A DNA stretch of 64,000 bases. Source: G963665925 sp963678925. Its GTDB lineage: Bacteria > Bacillota > Clostridia > Peptostreptococcales > Acidaminobacteraceae. The notes below the pieces were generated by a model. It was not told where the DNA came from. It worked only from the letters and a program-made list of their open reading frames with translations, and ran no database searches. Location: contig OY787533.1 of the NCBI GenBank assembly GCA_963678925.1, positions 4,526,001 to 4,590,000 on the forward strand. The letters run 5' to 3'. Shown one piece after another: positions 44,846-53,742 of the stretch (within the stretch, counting starts at the first letter, position 1; the number at the start of each line of letters is the position of its first letter). The translations under genes were made by a program, and so were the position numbers.

Positions 44846-45385
44846 TTATTTTTTGCTTACCTTTTTACGCATCAGCTTCTCGAACTCTGGAAATTGGGCG
44901 TTCGATACATGCAGCTGGATTCTCGGCGTGTTTCCAACCATGAGCCACACGTCTTTAGCGTCTTCAAATTCATCGGAATCTGAAACCTCATAGTCAGAGA
45001 TTCCTTCAAAGAATATAAAGCCGGTTTTGTGGACAATGCCCTTGTCATAAACGGCAATGAGTTTTCTTTCATCCACTCTGCGCATGTAGAGAAACATGAT
45101 GCCTGCAATGATAACAATGACCAGGGTCTCCACAAGTGATTGAACATTCTTGAGTCCCATCCAGCCCATGAACAGTGCCATGACACCGAGAAGAATTTTC
45201 GTGTTCTTAGCGGACTTTCTCTTAAAAAAAGGAATTCGCACCATGTCAAATGTTAGGTCCAGCAGAAGCTTCATGTCATCCGCGCCTCTTCTACGGCTTC
45301 TGGCAACACGTTCTCTGAGTATAAGCAGCATTGCCATGACCATGCCCATATTGACCGTTGTCATACTTAAGCTTTCAAAATCCAT
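44846..45385 (-). CDS. Membrane protein, unknown
   Basis: The 179-residue protein has a hydrophobic segment at ~8-22, two spans at ~64-98 (ILLGVMALFMGWMGLKNVQS, VIVIIAGIMFLYM), and a soluble C-terminal domain with YDKGIVHKTGFIFFEGISDY and GNTPRIQLHVSNAQFPEFEK. The latter resembles DUF5673-like PH-type domains attached to membrane anchors, which I note only as a resemblance. GAGGTGAAATT precedes ATG 45385. It lies between rarA and the GNAT gene on the same strand, possibly in one transcript. Confidence 0.65.
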   Translation of the reverse strand: MDFESLSMTTVNMGMVMAMLLILRERVARSRRRGADDMKLLLDLTFDMVRIPFFKRKSAKNTKILLGVMALFMGWMGLKNVQSLVETLVIVIIAGIMFLYMRRVDERKLIAVYDKGIVHKTGFIFFEGISDYEVSDSDEFEDAKDVWLMVGNTPRIQLHVSNAQFPEFEKLMRKKVSKK

Positions 45386-45455
45386 AATTTCACCTCTTCA
45401 TTTACAGATTCATTATAGCATACAAGACCCTTGAATATCTTTACCTAAGCACAGG

Positions 45456-46196
45456 TTATTTTGACTGATTCTCAAGGATCCACCGCCTCTTTTGGCAGTC
45501 GGTCTCGTATTCCTCAAATCCGAGCTTTTCAAGTAAGAAAGCTGAAGCCTCATTTTCCTTATGACACTTTGCAAACAGAACGGTCCCATCAACCGTTTCG
45601 ATTCTGTCAATGGCAGCACAAACGGCTTCATAGCCTATGCCAGACTCTCTCTGACTGGCATGTATCCAGTACTCAAGCTCGTGCCCATTTATGAAAACTA
45701 CAGCCCCAACGGCTTCTTCTGTTTCCTTCAGTTCAATGATTCGAGTACAGCGCAGGGTATGTCTTTCTAAAGACATATGGTCGATTACCCAACGCCGTGC
45801 CCCCTGCAGACTCATGTTCGCGTCAATATCGTCTACAAACCTGCCTATGGTCTCGTCCCGACTCAGCGCCTTGATCAGCCTCCAGTCACCAGGTCTGATT
45901 TCTCTCAATATGAGGCGGTCTGTTTCAAACGCCGACGGAAGAAGGCGCCCCTCATCATTTATCAGCTTTGACATTGCGAGTTCAAGCTTTCTATCATAGA
46001 GGTATATGAGCTGGTCACATAGTAGGGCAAAGCCAAGTCCTAAGACAAATACTTTTATAAGCATCAGCCAGCCTGTGTCCTCTGTCATCGGACTTTCATC
46101 CATCATCCAGACGCCCATGGAAAAAAAGGCGCCGTAAAGCCACGCATTTCGTTTATAGAACAGGCGCTGCAGTTTATCTGTATATTTTTCTGGCAT
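45456..46196 (-). CDS. GNAT-family N-acetyltransferase with N-terminal membrane anchor
   Basis: The C-terminal ~160 residues match a RimJ/RimL-type GNAT acetyltransferase: FETDRLILREIRPGDWRLIK, GAVVFINGHELEYWIHASQR, ESGIGYEAVCAAIDRI, KCHKENEASAFLLEKLGFEE. Ahead of it are two predicted membrane segments (WLYGAFFSMGVWM, LMLIKVFVLGLGFALLCDQL), an unusual addition for this family. The frame opens at 46244. ATG 46196 has GGGG eight bases before it and is preferred, though ATG 46214 is possible. The substrate is unknown; membrane tethering would place the enzyme at the inner face. Confidence 0.75.
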   Translation of the reverse strand: MPEKYTDKLQRLFYKRNAWLYGAFFSMGVWMMDESPMTEDTGWLMLIKVFVLGLGFALLCDQLIYLYDRKLELAMSKLINDEGRLLPSAFETDRLILREIRPGDWRLIKALSRDETIGRFVDDIDANMSLQGARRWVIDHMSLERHTLRCTRIIELKETEEAVGAVVFINGHELEYWIHASQRESGIGYEAVCAAIDRIETVDGTVLFAKCHKENEASAFLLEKLGFEEYETDCQKRRWILENQSK

Positions 46197-46280
46197 GTAA
46201 TCAGCCCCATTCATGATATTGACGGCACTTACCGCTAAGTACATTCTATTGAAATACCATCTAAAAGAAAAGGCTTAAGT

Positions 46281-46323
46281 AGAAGAAAAGCCTCCATGAC
46301 ACATGGTATATGTCATGGAGGCC
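46281..46323 (-). terminator. Terminator of the HydCB-like/fusion operon
   Basis: GCCTCCATGACA (46322-46311 on the minus strand) and TGTCATGGAGGC (46301-46290) form a perfect 12-bp stem followed by TTTTCTTCT, 40 bases after the stop of the 1199-residue gene. Confidence 0.92.
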
Positions 46324-46362
46324 TGATTCATTTTTAAATTTTGTTTCCTTATCTCTAATGAA

Positions 46363-49300
46363 TTATCCTACGTTCATTTCAAGATATTTCTGGAAGCATG
46401 TTGTAATGTGGTTTGAGTTCTTCTCTCCACGTACAATGGATTTTGCAGCTTCATAATCATTCATGACTGCGTTCTGAAGAAGCGCTTTGCCGCTTTCTGT
46501 TTCAAAACCGTCCTGAAGCAGCACACGTGATCCGCAAACTGGCCAGTATGCCGCACATGTCGATTTCGCAAATCCCAGATAGTCTGGAATATTCTTCTCG
46601 ATTGACTCGAAAATCTGTGCAGCTGTTTCATACGTAGAGTGACCGTCAAAGATGTTCATCAGGTTCTGGAACATTTCCCAGTTCTGATATCCTGTAACCG
46701 GTTCTACAGCCTTGTTGACCGTTTGAATGCGACGGTCCAGTGATGTTACTGTACCTTCAGACTCAGAAAGGATTGTCGCTGGAAGAACCACATCTGCAGA
46801 TTTTGCCGCTTCTGTCAGGTGTGTGTCCTGAACCATTACAAATTCAAGTCCCTTAAGAACCTCAGGATCAACATTCTCGCCTACAACCAGAAGACCTTTC
46901 AGTCTTCCTTCAGCAATACCCGCTGCGATTCTACCTGCATCTGGCTTAACACCCAGATCAGCAAGACCTTGGGCATTTGCATTTGCCTTAAGGGCAACAA
47001 TACCGTTTCTTGGCGAACCGATATGTCCTGTTAGAACTGCGATTGCAGCAATAAGTGCCTGATTTCTCGTGTCTACTTCAGACTCGTCAAAGATAATCAT
47101 TGCCTTAGGTGCATGCAGGTAAGCATGTGCAATCTTCGTGATTTCATCTGTGATTTGTGCATCTGCAACATAGGTCTTGAAGGATTCAAAGCCTTCAATC
47201 GCATTGGCTGGAATATTTGAGTCCAGCGCGATGATGTACTTGGCTACGCCCTTGAGCACCTCGTTGAGATCTTCTTTAGATGTTCTGATATTCTCTTCTG
47301 CCCACTCATCGATTTTAGAATCTGCAAGTGAGATGGCATGCAGTGTTCCACCATTTTTCAGACACTTTCTAACCTTCAGACCTGCAATGGTATGGTCTTC
47401 CATCATTTGAGACCCAATCGAAAGAACGAATGGCGTATGATGGATTTCTGAAAGCAGGTTCGTGGATGCGTTAACGCCCAGAACCCTTTCAAGACCGGAC
47501 TCCACCGCGTTCGCACTGTAAACATGCGTCGTGTCAAGCTTCACATTTGCAAATGACTTCAGCATGTATATATCTTCATTGGTGTAACGGTCAGAAACCG
47601 CAACGCCGATTGAATTTCTTCCGTAAAGCAGGTTCAGGGACTGTGCACGTCGTGCTATGAACTGGAAGGCTTCATCGTAGCTGACCTCAACCAGCTTGCC
47701 GTCCTTACGAATCATTGGAGAATGCAGGCGTGTGCCCTTTTCAACAACATCAAATCCGAACTTGCCCTTTGCACAAAGTAGACCTTCACTTGTTTCATCT
47801 GATTGAACAGGAAGTGCTCTCAGAAGCATGTTTCCTTTTGATTCAAGTTCAATTCTACAGCCTACGTTACAGTGGCTGCAGACCGTTTCTGTAAGTTCAG
47901 CCTGAAGCGGAACCGCTTTTTCTATAGGCAGCTTTTCTTGAAGGGCACCTGTTGGGCAGACACCGATACACTGGCCACAAGAAACACAATCCGTTTCCAT
48001 GAGTTTTTCACCGAATGCCGGCTTAACACTTGTTTCAAAACCACGACCTACAAGGCCAAGTGCCGAGTTATCCATGACTTCTTCACAGATACGTACACAC
48101 ATACCGCAAAGGATACACTTGTTTTCATCTTTCATAATGAAAGGATGACTATAGTCCTTGCAGTATGTTGGCTGAATATGAACAATACGCTCAGGTTCAA
48201 CAGCATAGTCATTGGCCTGCTTGTAAAGATCACATTCATGAACATCGCCGCAGCCGCACTCCAAACATCTCGAAGCTTCACATTTTGCCTCTTCTGCCGA
48301 GTAGCCGTAAACGACCTCATCGAAGTTTTTCTTTCTCAGTTCAGGGTTTTCGTGCTTCATATGAACCGCTTGCGCTTTTTCAACGTGGGCATAATCAGCA
48401 GGTGTGATATCTGTCTGCTTAACAATGTAAGGCTCACGGTACTCTGCGTACTCGCCATCCAGATAGGCGTCTATGATTCTAGCAGCGTTTTTGCCGTCCG
48501 CAATCGCTTCAATAGCAATGCTCGCGCCATTGTTCGTACAGTCGCCGCCGGCGAAAACACCTTGCAGATTTGTTCTGTAAGTTGTTTCTTCCGAATCGAT
48601 ATTGCCCCATGAATTCACAAGGATATCTTCAAAGCCTTCAATGGCGATTTGCTGACCAATTGACATGATGACTGAGTCAACCTCGATTGTCTCAAACTCA
48701 CCCTCAAGCGCCTTAACCTTTGAACGACCACTTGCATCCGTACTAATAACCTCCATTTTTTGAAGGACAATTTTTGAAACATTGCCTTCGCCGTCATCTG
48801 AAATCTCTACAGGATTTCGAAGGAATCTGAAGTCTACGCCTTCTTCTTCCGCCTCTTCGATTTCTACGTCAACAGCAGGCATGTCATTTTTAGTTCTACG
48901 GTAGATCGCATATACTTCCTTGGCACCCAGGCGGATTGCAGTACGGCATGCGTCCATTGCAGTATTACCGCCACCGATTACAGCGATACGCTCGCCCACT
49001 CGGATTGGCTTGTTAACGGCAAACTTGTTGAGGAACTCAATACCACCGTAAACACGCTTCAAATCTACACCAGGTACTCTCAGCATTGAACTCTTCCACG
49101 CACCGATTGCCACGTAAACCGCGTCAAACTGCTCGCGAATATGCTCAAGTGTAATGTCAGCACCAATTCTGATGTTTGGCAGCAGCTTTACACCCATTTG
49201 CTTTATAATATTGATTTCTGACAGAAGAACATCCTTTGGAAGTCTGTATAGCGGAATACCATACTTCAGCATACCGCCGAACTCTGGCATCGCTTCATAT

Positions 49301-49962
49301 ACAACCACATCGTGTCCCATTTTTCTCAAATAGTACGCACTTGAAAGACCAGATGGACCACCGCCGATAACCGCAACACGCTTGCCTGTCGCTGGAGCGA
49401 TTTCTGGAATGTAAGGGTGCTTCTTGTTCAGGTCCATATCTGCAGCGTAACGCTTTAGCCATGCAATGTTGACACTATCGTCGACAATCCCTCTTCTACA
49501 TGCTGTCTGGCATGGATGCGGACAGACACGGCCTATGGATGCAGGCAGGGGCAGCTCTTCCTTGATCAGCTTGAGCGCTTCTTCAGTCGCACCGTTTGCA
49601 ATAAGACCAACATAACCCTGCACGTCTACATGCGAAGGACAACCAATGGTACATGGCGCCTTACAGTCACCTCTATGATTTGTAAGAAGCAGTTCAAGCG
49701 TCGTTTTTCTTGACTCTCTGATACGGTCAGAATACGTTCTGACAATCATGCCGTCCTGAATCTGTGTCGAACAGGCTCTGAAAAGTCTTGGGCTTCCTTC
49801 AACTTCAACGACGCACATACCGCACGAACCGAAGTTTTCCAGCTTATCGTCCTGACAGAGTGTCGGGATGTCGATATTATTCTCTCTTGCTACTTCAAGT
49901 ATTGTATAACCACGATGGGCAAGTATCTCTTTTCCGTCTATGTTTACTCTAATTCTTGACAT
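46363..49962 (-). CDS. Multi-domain iron-sulfur flavoprotein: ferredoxin + NfnB/GltD-like + molybdopterin-type domain
   Basis: The 1199-residue fusion begins with a [2Fe-2S] ferredoxin domain (C36, C47, C50, C64) and a His/Cys cluster region (NHRGDCKAPCTIGCPSH). A GltD/NfnB-like FAD/NADPH module follows at ~115-505 (AVIGGGPSGLSSAYYLRKMG, AVIGGGNTAMDACRTAIRLG, GVFAGGDC). Then come two [4Fe-4S] ferredoxin motifs (CILCGMCVRIC, CVSCGQCIGVCP; ~616-669). Last is a formate-dehydrogenase/NuoG-like domain with CSHCNVGC and C730. The active-site Cys/Sec loop reads THVYSANAVESG, so no Mo-ligand residue is seen and it is probably structural, as in NuoG. With HydB/HydC-like partners it could bifurcate electrons between NAD(H), NADP(H) and ferredoxin, like HydABC or Stn enzymes. 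Confidence 0.88.
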   Translation of the reverse strand: MSRIRVNIDGKEILAHRGYTILEVARENNIDIPTLCQDDKLENFGSCGMCVVEVEGSPRLFRACSTQIQDGMIVRTYSDRIRESRKTTLELLLTNHRGDCKAPCTIGCPSHVDVQGYVGLIANGATEEALKLIKEELPLPASIGRVCPHPCQTACRRGIVDDSVNIAWLKRYAADMDLNKKHPYIPEIAPATGKRVAVIGGGPSGLSSAYYLRKMGHDVVVYEAMPEFGGMLKYGIPLYRLPKDVLLSEINIIKQMGVKLLPNIRIGADITLEHIREQFDAVYVAIGAWKSSMLRVPGVDLKRVYGGIEFLNKFAVNKPIRVGERIAVIGGGNTAMDACRTAIRLGAKEVYAIYRRTKNDMPAVDVEIEEAEEEGVDFRFLRNPVEISDDGEGNVSKIVLQKMEVISTDASGRSKVKALEGEFETIEVDSVIMSIGQQIAIEGFEDILVNSWGNIDSEETTYRTNLQGVFAGGDCTNNGASIAIEAIADGKNAARIIDAYLDGEYAEYREPYIVKQTDITPADYAHVEKAQAVHMKHENPELRKKNFDEVVYGYSAEEAKCEASRCLECGCGDVHECDLYKQANDYAVEPERIVHIQPTYCKDYSHPFIMKDENKCILCGMCVRICEEVMDNSALGLVGRGFETSVKPAFGEKLMETDCVSCGQCIGVCPTGALQEKLPIEKAVPLQAELTETVCSHCNVGCRIELESKGNMLLRALPVQSDETSEGLLCAKGKFGFDVVEKGTRLHSPMIRKDGKLVEVSYDEAFQFIARRAQSLNLLYGRNSIGVAVSDRYTNEDIYMLKSFANVKLDTTHVYSANAVESGLERVLGVNASTNLLSEIHHTPFVLSIGSQMMEDHTIAGLKVRKCLKNGGTLHAISLADSKIDEWAEENIRTSKEDLNEVLKGVAKYIIALDSNIPANAIEGFESFKTYVADAQITDEITKIAHAYLHAPKAMIIFDESEVDTRNQALIAAIAVLTGHIGSPRNGIVALKANANAQGLADLGVKPDAGRIAAGIAEGRLKGLLVVGENVDPEVLKGLEFVMVQDTHLTEAAKSADVVLPATILSESEGTVTSLDRRIQTVNKAVEPVTGYQNWEMFQNLMNIFDGHSTYETAAQIFESIEKNIPDYLGFAKSTCAAYWPVCGSRVLLQDGFETESGKALLQNAVMNDYEAAKSIVRGEKNSNHITTCFQKYLEMNVG

Positions 49963-49974
49963 TATATCCTCCTG

Positions 49975-51714
49975 TTAACCCTTGTAAATCGCATCGAATT
50001 TACACTTAGTAAGACAAATTCCGCATTTGACACATTTATCCTGGTCAATGGTATGCGCTTGTTTTACTTCGCCGGAGATTGCATCAGCAGGACATGCACG
50101 CTTACAAGCAGTACAGCCGATACACTTGTCCGCAAGCACGGTATACGATATCAGTTCAGTACATTGTCCAGCAGGACATTGCTTGTCATTGATATGTGCC
50201 TCGTATTCGTGTCGGAAATATTTGAGCGTTGTGAGTACAGGATTTGGCGCTGTCTGACCTAGGCCGCACAGTGCGCCTTCTTTGATTTTATAGCTTAGCT
50301 CTTCAAGAAGGTCCAAATCTGATGGTACGCCTTCACCTTTTGTGATGCGTGTCAGTATTTCAAGCATACGCTTTGTACCAACTCGACAGTAAGTACATTT
50401 GCCACAGGATTCCTTGCATGTGAAGTCAAGGAAGAATCTTGCCATTTCAACCATGCAAGTGTCTTCATCCATAACAACCATACCGCCGGAACCAACAATG
50501 GCACCTGTTTGATTGATTGACTCATAATCGATTGGCGTGTCAAGCAGACTTCCCGGTATACAGCCGCCAGAAGGACCGCCAAGCTGTACAGCTTTAAAAG
50601 GCTTGTCTCCCTTGATGCCGCCACCGATATCAAAGATGGTTTCTCTCAGTGTCATACCCATTGGTATTTCCACAAGGCCACCCTTTTTAACCTTACCTGT
50701 AAGCGCAAAGACCTTTGTTCCTCTGCTGCGCTCAGTTCCAAGGCTTGAAAATGCATCTGAGCCATTTTGAATAATCCATGGCACATTTGCAAGTGTTTCA
50801 ACGTTATTGATGTTTGTCGGTTTGCCCCAGAAACCTTTTTCCGCTGGGAATGGCGGTTTAAGTCTAGGCATGCCACGCTCGCCTTCAAGCGATGCGATAA
50901 GGGCAGTCTCTTCACCACAGACGAATGCGCCCGCTCCTGCTTTAATACGCAGTTCGAAGTTTTGTGACTCAATTCCGAAAATGTTCTTTCCAAGGTAACC
51001 GCGTTCCTGAGCCTGGTCTATTGCAAGCTGAAGACGCTCGATTGCCAGAGGATACTCGGCACGTACATATACCACGCCTTGTGTTGCGCCGATTGCAAAT
51101 CCTGCAATCATCATCCCCTCGATCAGACTATGCGGGTCACCTTCCAGTACGGAACGGTCCATGAAGGCACCTGGATCGCCTTCGTCGGCATTACAGACAA
51201 TGTATTTTTCTTCTGAAACGTTGTTCAGGGCGGCATTCCACTTGAACCACGTCGGGAAACCTGCACCACCACGGCCTCTTAGACCAGAATCCTTGATTGT
51301 TGCAATAACACTCTTTGGTGAACCGTCGCGGATGACCTTTTGAATGGCCTCATAACCGCCTGCTTCAATATAGTCATCAATCGACTCAGGATTGATTTTA
51401 CCGTAATTGCGCATTACAATACGATGCTGAGCGTCCAGTACAGCCTCGTCCTCAGCGCTCAGCAGTTTTCCTGCCATATCAGTTTCTTCTTTTATAAGAG
51501 CCGTAGCATCTGCGATGTCAACCTTGACATAGCGCTTAAATGTGCCATCCTTGTATACGTCTACAATTGGCTCCAGATGACACATGCCGATACATCCGGT
51601 CTGTTCCAGCTGAACCGTCACACCAGCAGCATCAATTGCCTGCTGAAGGGCGTCAAGGACTTTCCCTGCACCTGCTGCCAGTCCACAGCTTCCAGTTCCT
51701 ACAACTATTTTCAT
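49975..51714 (-). CDS. NuoF/HydB-like NADH-binding flavin iron-sulfur subunit
   Basis: The 579-residue subunit has an N-terminal thioredoxin-like [2Fe-2S] domain (GTGSCG, QTGCIGMCHLEP), then the NuoF fold with NADH site GLRGRGGAGFPTWFKW, FMN site AGAGAFVCGEETALIASLEG and [4Fe-4S] motif KESCGKCTYCRVGTKRM. It ends with two extra ferredoxin motifs (CIGCTACKRACP, CVKCGICLTKC). This long form is typical of HydB in electron-bifurcating complexes rather than complex I NuoF. Its ATG overlaps the hydC-like stop by four bases; the fusion gene follows after 12 bases. Confidence 0.93.
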   Translation of the reverse strand: MKIVVGTGSCGLAAGAGKVLDALQQAIDAAGVTVQLEQTGCIGMCHLEPIVDVYKDGTFKRYVKVDIADATALIKEETDMAGKLLSAEDEAVLDAQHRIVMRNYGKINPESIDDYIEAGGYEAIQKVIRDGSPKSVIATIKDSGLRGRGGAGFPTWFKWNAALNNVSEEKYIVCNADEGDPGAFMDRSVLEGDPHSLIEGMMIAGFAIGATQGVVYVRAEYPLAIERLQLAIDQAQERGYLGKNIFGIESQNFELRIKAGAGAFVCGEETALIASLEGERGMPRLKPPFPAEKGFWGKPTNINNVETLANVPWIIQNGSDAFSSLGTERSRGTKVFALTGKVKKGGLVEIPMGMTLRETIFDIGGGIKGDKPFKAVQLGGPSGGCIPGSLLDTPIDYESINQTGAIVGSGGMVVMDEDTCMVEMARFFLDFTCKESCGKCTYCRVGTKRMLEILTRITKGEGVPSDLDLLEELSYKIKEGALCGLGQTAPNPVLTTLKYFRHEYEAHINDKQCPAGQCTELISYTVLADKCIGCTACKRACPADAISGEVKQAHTIDQDKCVKCGICLTKCKFDAIYKG

Positions 51715-52232
51715 TGGGATACCTCCTGTGCTTCAGCTCTCAGGGCCTTTAGTATCTCTTTTGTTTTTTCCGGTGTCAGATTGGCGTACGTCTCGCTTCC
51801 GATCATCATGACCGGTGCCAGAGAACAGCAGCCCAGACAGGCAACATTATTAAATGTAAAAAGATTGTCCGGTGTTGTCTCACCATCTTCAATTTCCAGT
51901 TCTTCAACGATTGCACGCTCAATGCCTGCTGAACCGTTAACATGGCATGCAGTTCCCTGGCACAGCATGATCAGGTTTTCGCCTACTGGCTCAAGTCTGA
52001 ACTGTGTGTAGAATGTCGCAACACCATAAACTTTAGAAGATTTAACGCCTGTAACTTCAGAAATATATTCCATAACCGGCTTCGGCAGATATCCATATAT
52101 ACTTTGTGCTTTTTGCAGGATTGTGATAAGACTTCCTCTCGTATCGGCATACTTATCAAGTGTATCCTGCAGCTTGGAGATATCAAACCCACCTGCAATT
52201 TGATTGGTGCCGCAACTACAACAACTTTGCAT
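51711..52232 (-). CDS. NuoE/HydC-like [2Fe-2S] subunit
   Basis: The 173-residue thioredoxin-fold ferredoxin subunit begins MQSCCSCGTNQIAGGFDISK. It has the four-cysteine cluster site MLCQGTACHVNGS and NNVACLGCCSLAPVMMIG and the KVYGVATFYTQFRLEP segment. It is the first gene of the three-gene operon and partners the NuoF/HydB-like protein. AGGAGGGGC precedes ATG 52232. The promoter region upstream (52233-52586) contains palindromes, including a cre-like site. Confidence 0.93.
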   Translation of the reverse strand: MQSCCSCGTNQIAGGFDISKLQDTLDKYADTRGSLITILQKAQSIYGYLPKPVMEYISEVTGVKSSKVYGVATFYTQFRLEPVGENLIMLCQGTACHVNGSAGIERAIVEELEIEDGETTPDNLFTFNNVACLGCCSLAPVMMIGSETYANLTPEKTKEILKALRAEAQEVSQ

Positions 52233-52479
52233 TTTGCCCCTCCTATTATTTCATTTTTCTGAATATTTAAACAATATAGCACTTTGCATCTATCTTTCTC
52301 TAATTTATATGTAGATAAATGACTAACGGATTTGACGCAATTTTTATGGAATCACAGCTATTCCATAGTAGATGTTTTATGAATTATTATACAGGATTTA
52401 CTATGCCTATGTCATAGTTAGGGACCCGGTTTATCAAATTTATATAATGCTACTAAGTTTAGTATTGAAATTTCATTGT

Positions 52480-52522
52480 GCAAACGTTTGCTCAACAATG
52501 CAAAACAAGATAATTTTGCATG
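52480..52522. promoter_or_regulatory. Cre-like palindrome and adjacent inverted repeat upstream of the HydCB-like operon
   Basis: GCAAACGTTTGC (52480-52491) is a perfect palindrome; within TGCAAACGTTTGCT it misses the cre consensus only at the last base. Next to it ATGCAAAA (52499-52506) and TTTTGCAT (52515-52522) form an 8-bp inverted repeat. They lie ~250-290 bases upstream of the operon start. The rest of the 52233-52586 gap has no gene. Confidence 0.45.
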
Positions 52523-52586
52523 GGCTTGTTACAATTGCACAAGTGTATGTTACTCATTTCACAATCTTATTTTGAAATTTAGGCAT

Positions 52587-52640
52587 AAATTAACAAAACT
52601 CAGGCCATTTAACTCGCCGTGGCCTGAGTTTTGTTAATTT
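52587..52640. terminator. Long stem terminator of the aminoglycoside-phosphotransferase-like gene
   Basis: Arms 52587-52607 and 52620-52640 (core AACAAAACTCAGGCCA) are a perfect 21-bp inverted repeat with a 12-base loop. It sits directly after the minus-strand APH-like stop at 52654. Confidence 0.85.
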
Positions 52641-52653
52641 CTCCCCTGTATTT

Positions 52654-53523
52654 TCACTTATATGCCTGCATACACGTGTCAAAAAGTTCTCGATTATTCA
52701 TGTCATATCCCAGCAGGGCGTCTTGCAAAACAAAAGTACTTCGATAAAATCTTGCACGATTTATATAATTTGCTGCATCTGGATAGGTCTCTGAAACTAT
52801 GTCAATGAAGCCTTCACCGTATCCCAAATCCCCCATTAAAGATGCAATATCCACAGCCGGATCATCTATGCCCGCCTCGCTGAAATCAATAATTCCAGAT
52901 ATATTGTCTCCGACGTGCAGAATGTTGGTTGGTCCCAGATCACCGTGCACCAGTGTTTTCTTAAATGTGAAGTTGTTCGGGTCATTCAGAAACATATCAA
53001 AGACCCGGTCGATTCTTTCTCTGGCATCCTGACGCATGGATGGATACAGCTTCTTTTTCATTTCGTTGTAAAAACCAAGCCACTTCATGCGCGAGTCTAC
53101 AGTTTCAATGTCAAGTGATACAAAATTATCAATCGGAATGCTGTGTAACTCCTTTAAAAATGTTCCTAGCTGTGCTGCAAGGCGTTCATGATTGTCAATT
53201 TGAAGAAAGGACTGCCTAAATAGCGGTTTTCCAGGTATGAGCCTGTAGGCAATATAGATATCAGCAACAGATTCCCCTTCCAGATTCGAATACTCTGGAT
53301 AAGGAACCGGAAGACTGATGTATTGCCCTAGCGCCCTGAGCAAATGATACTCCTTGGCTATGCGCTCCGCCTCTTCACTATACTTTGGAAATCTGTAAAT
53401 CCACTCATGATTTACCGTAACAATTGTATTATGAATGCCACTGTCGTTCACAGCAAGACTGTCCACATCAATAACAGGGGTCAGCTTTTCAATTTTCTTC
53501 TTCCATTTAGATAGTTTTCTCAT
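52654..53523 (-). CDS. Aminoglycoside phosphotransferase (APH)-family kinase
   Basis: This protein-kinase-like phosphotransferase of 289 residues has an N-lobe with NHEWIYRFPKYSEEAERIAK containing the ATP-site lysine, the catalytic LVHGDLGPTNILHV and the metal-binding GIIDFSEAGIDDPAVDIASL. The family includes aminoglycoside and macrolide kinases as well as metabolic kinases for choline, homoserine and fructosamine; the substrate is not readable. The upstream GTG at 53541 lies in front of the SD GGGGAGGGG, which serves ATG 53523. The gene stands alone. Confidence 0.85.
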   Translation of the reverse strand: MRKLSKWKKKIEKLTPVIDVDSLAVNDSGIHNTIVTVNHEWIYRFPKYSEEAERIAKEYHLLRALGQYISLPVPYPEYSNLEGESVADIYIAYRLIPGKPLFRQSFLQIDNHERLAAQLGTFLKELHSIPIDNFVSLDIETVDSRMKWLGFYNEMKKKLYPSMRQDARERIDRVFDMFLNDPNNFTFKKTLVHGDLGPTNILHVGDNISGIIDFSEAGIDDPAVDIASLMGDLGYGEGFIDIVSETYPDAANYINRARFYRSTFVLQDALLGYDMNNRELFDTCMQAYK

Positions 53524-53642
53524 ATTCCCCTCCCCGCTCACCTACATTTTCCATATGTCTATCTATAATATATCCAGTTTGCCATGGAATCTCACAGGGA
53601 AATGGAATTTATGAAGGTCAGCCAAAGGGTCTTTTTCGCACA

Positions 53643-53670
53643 GAAAAACACCGGGGAGAAACCGGCGTTT
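53643..53670 (-). terminator. Terminator of amtB
   Basis: On the minus strand AACGCCGG (53669-53662) pairs with CCGGTGTT (53654-53647, one G-U), followed by TTTTTCTG, about 70 bases past the amtB stop. Confidence 0.8.
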
Positions 53671-53742
53671 TTCATAAGAGGATACGCTGAAAATTATATT
53701 GCATTCATAGTTTTAATATGAATCGACATGCTCAATTGAAAC

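Noticed and set aside
47872..48612. Plus-strand open frame of 246 codons
   Set aside because: It is antisense to the 1199-residue redox fusion, Cys/Phe-rich without domain signals, and has no SD.
51340..52011. Plus-strand open frame of 223 codons
   Set aside because: It is antisense to the HydB/HydC-like genes and lacks family motifs.
52535..52555. Rex-like operator CTTGTTACAATTGCACAAG upstream of the redox operon
   Set aside because: Only the outer five bases are symmetric and the half-site spacing is one base short of the known Rex consensus, so it is not listed as a feature.
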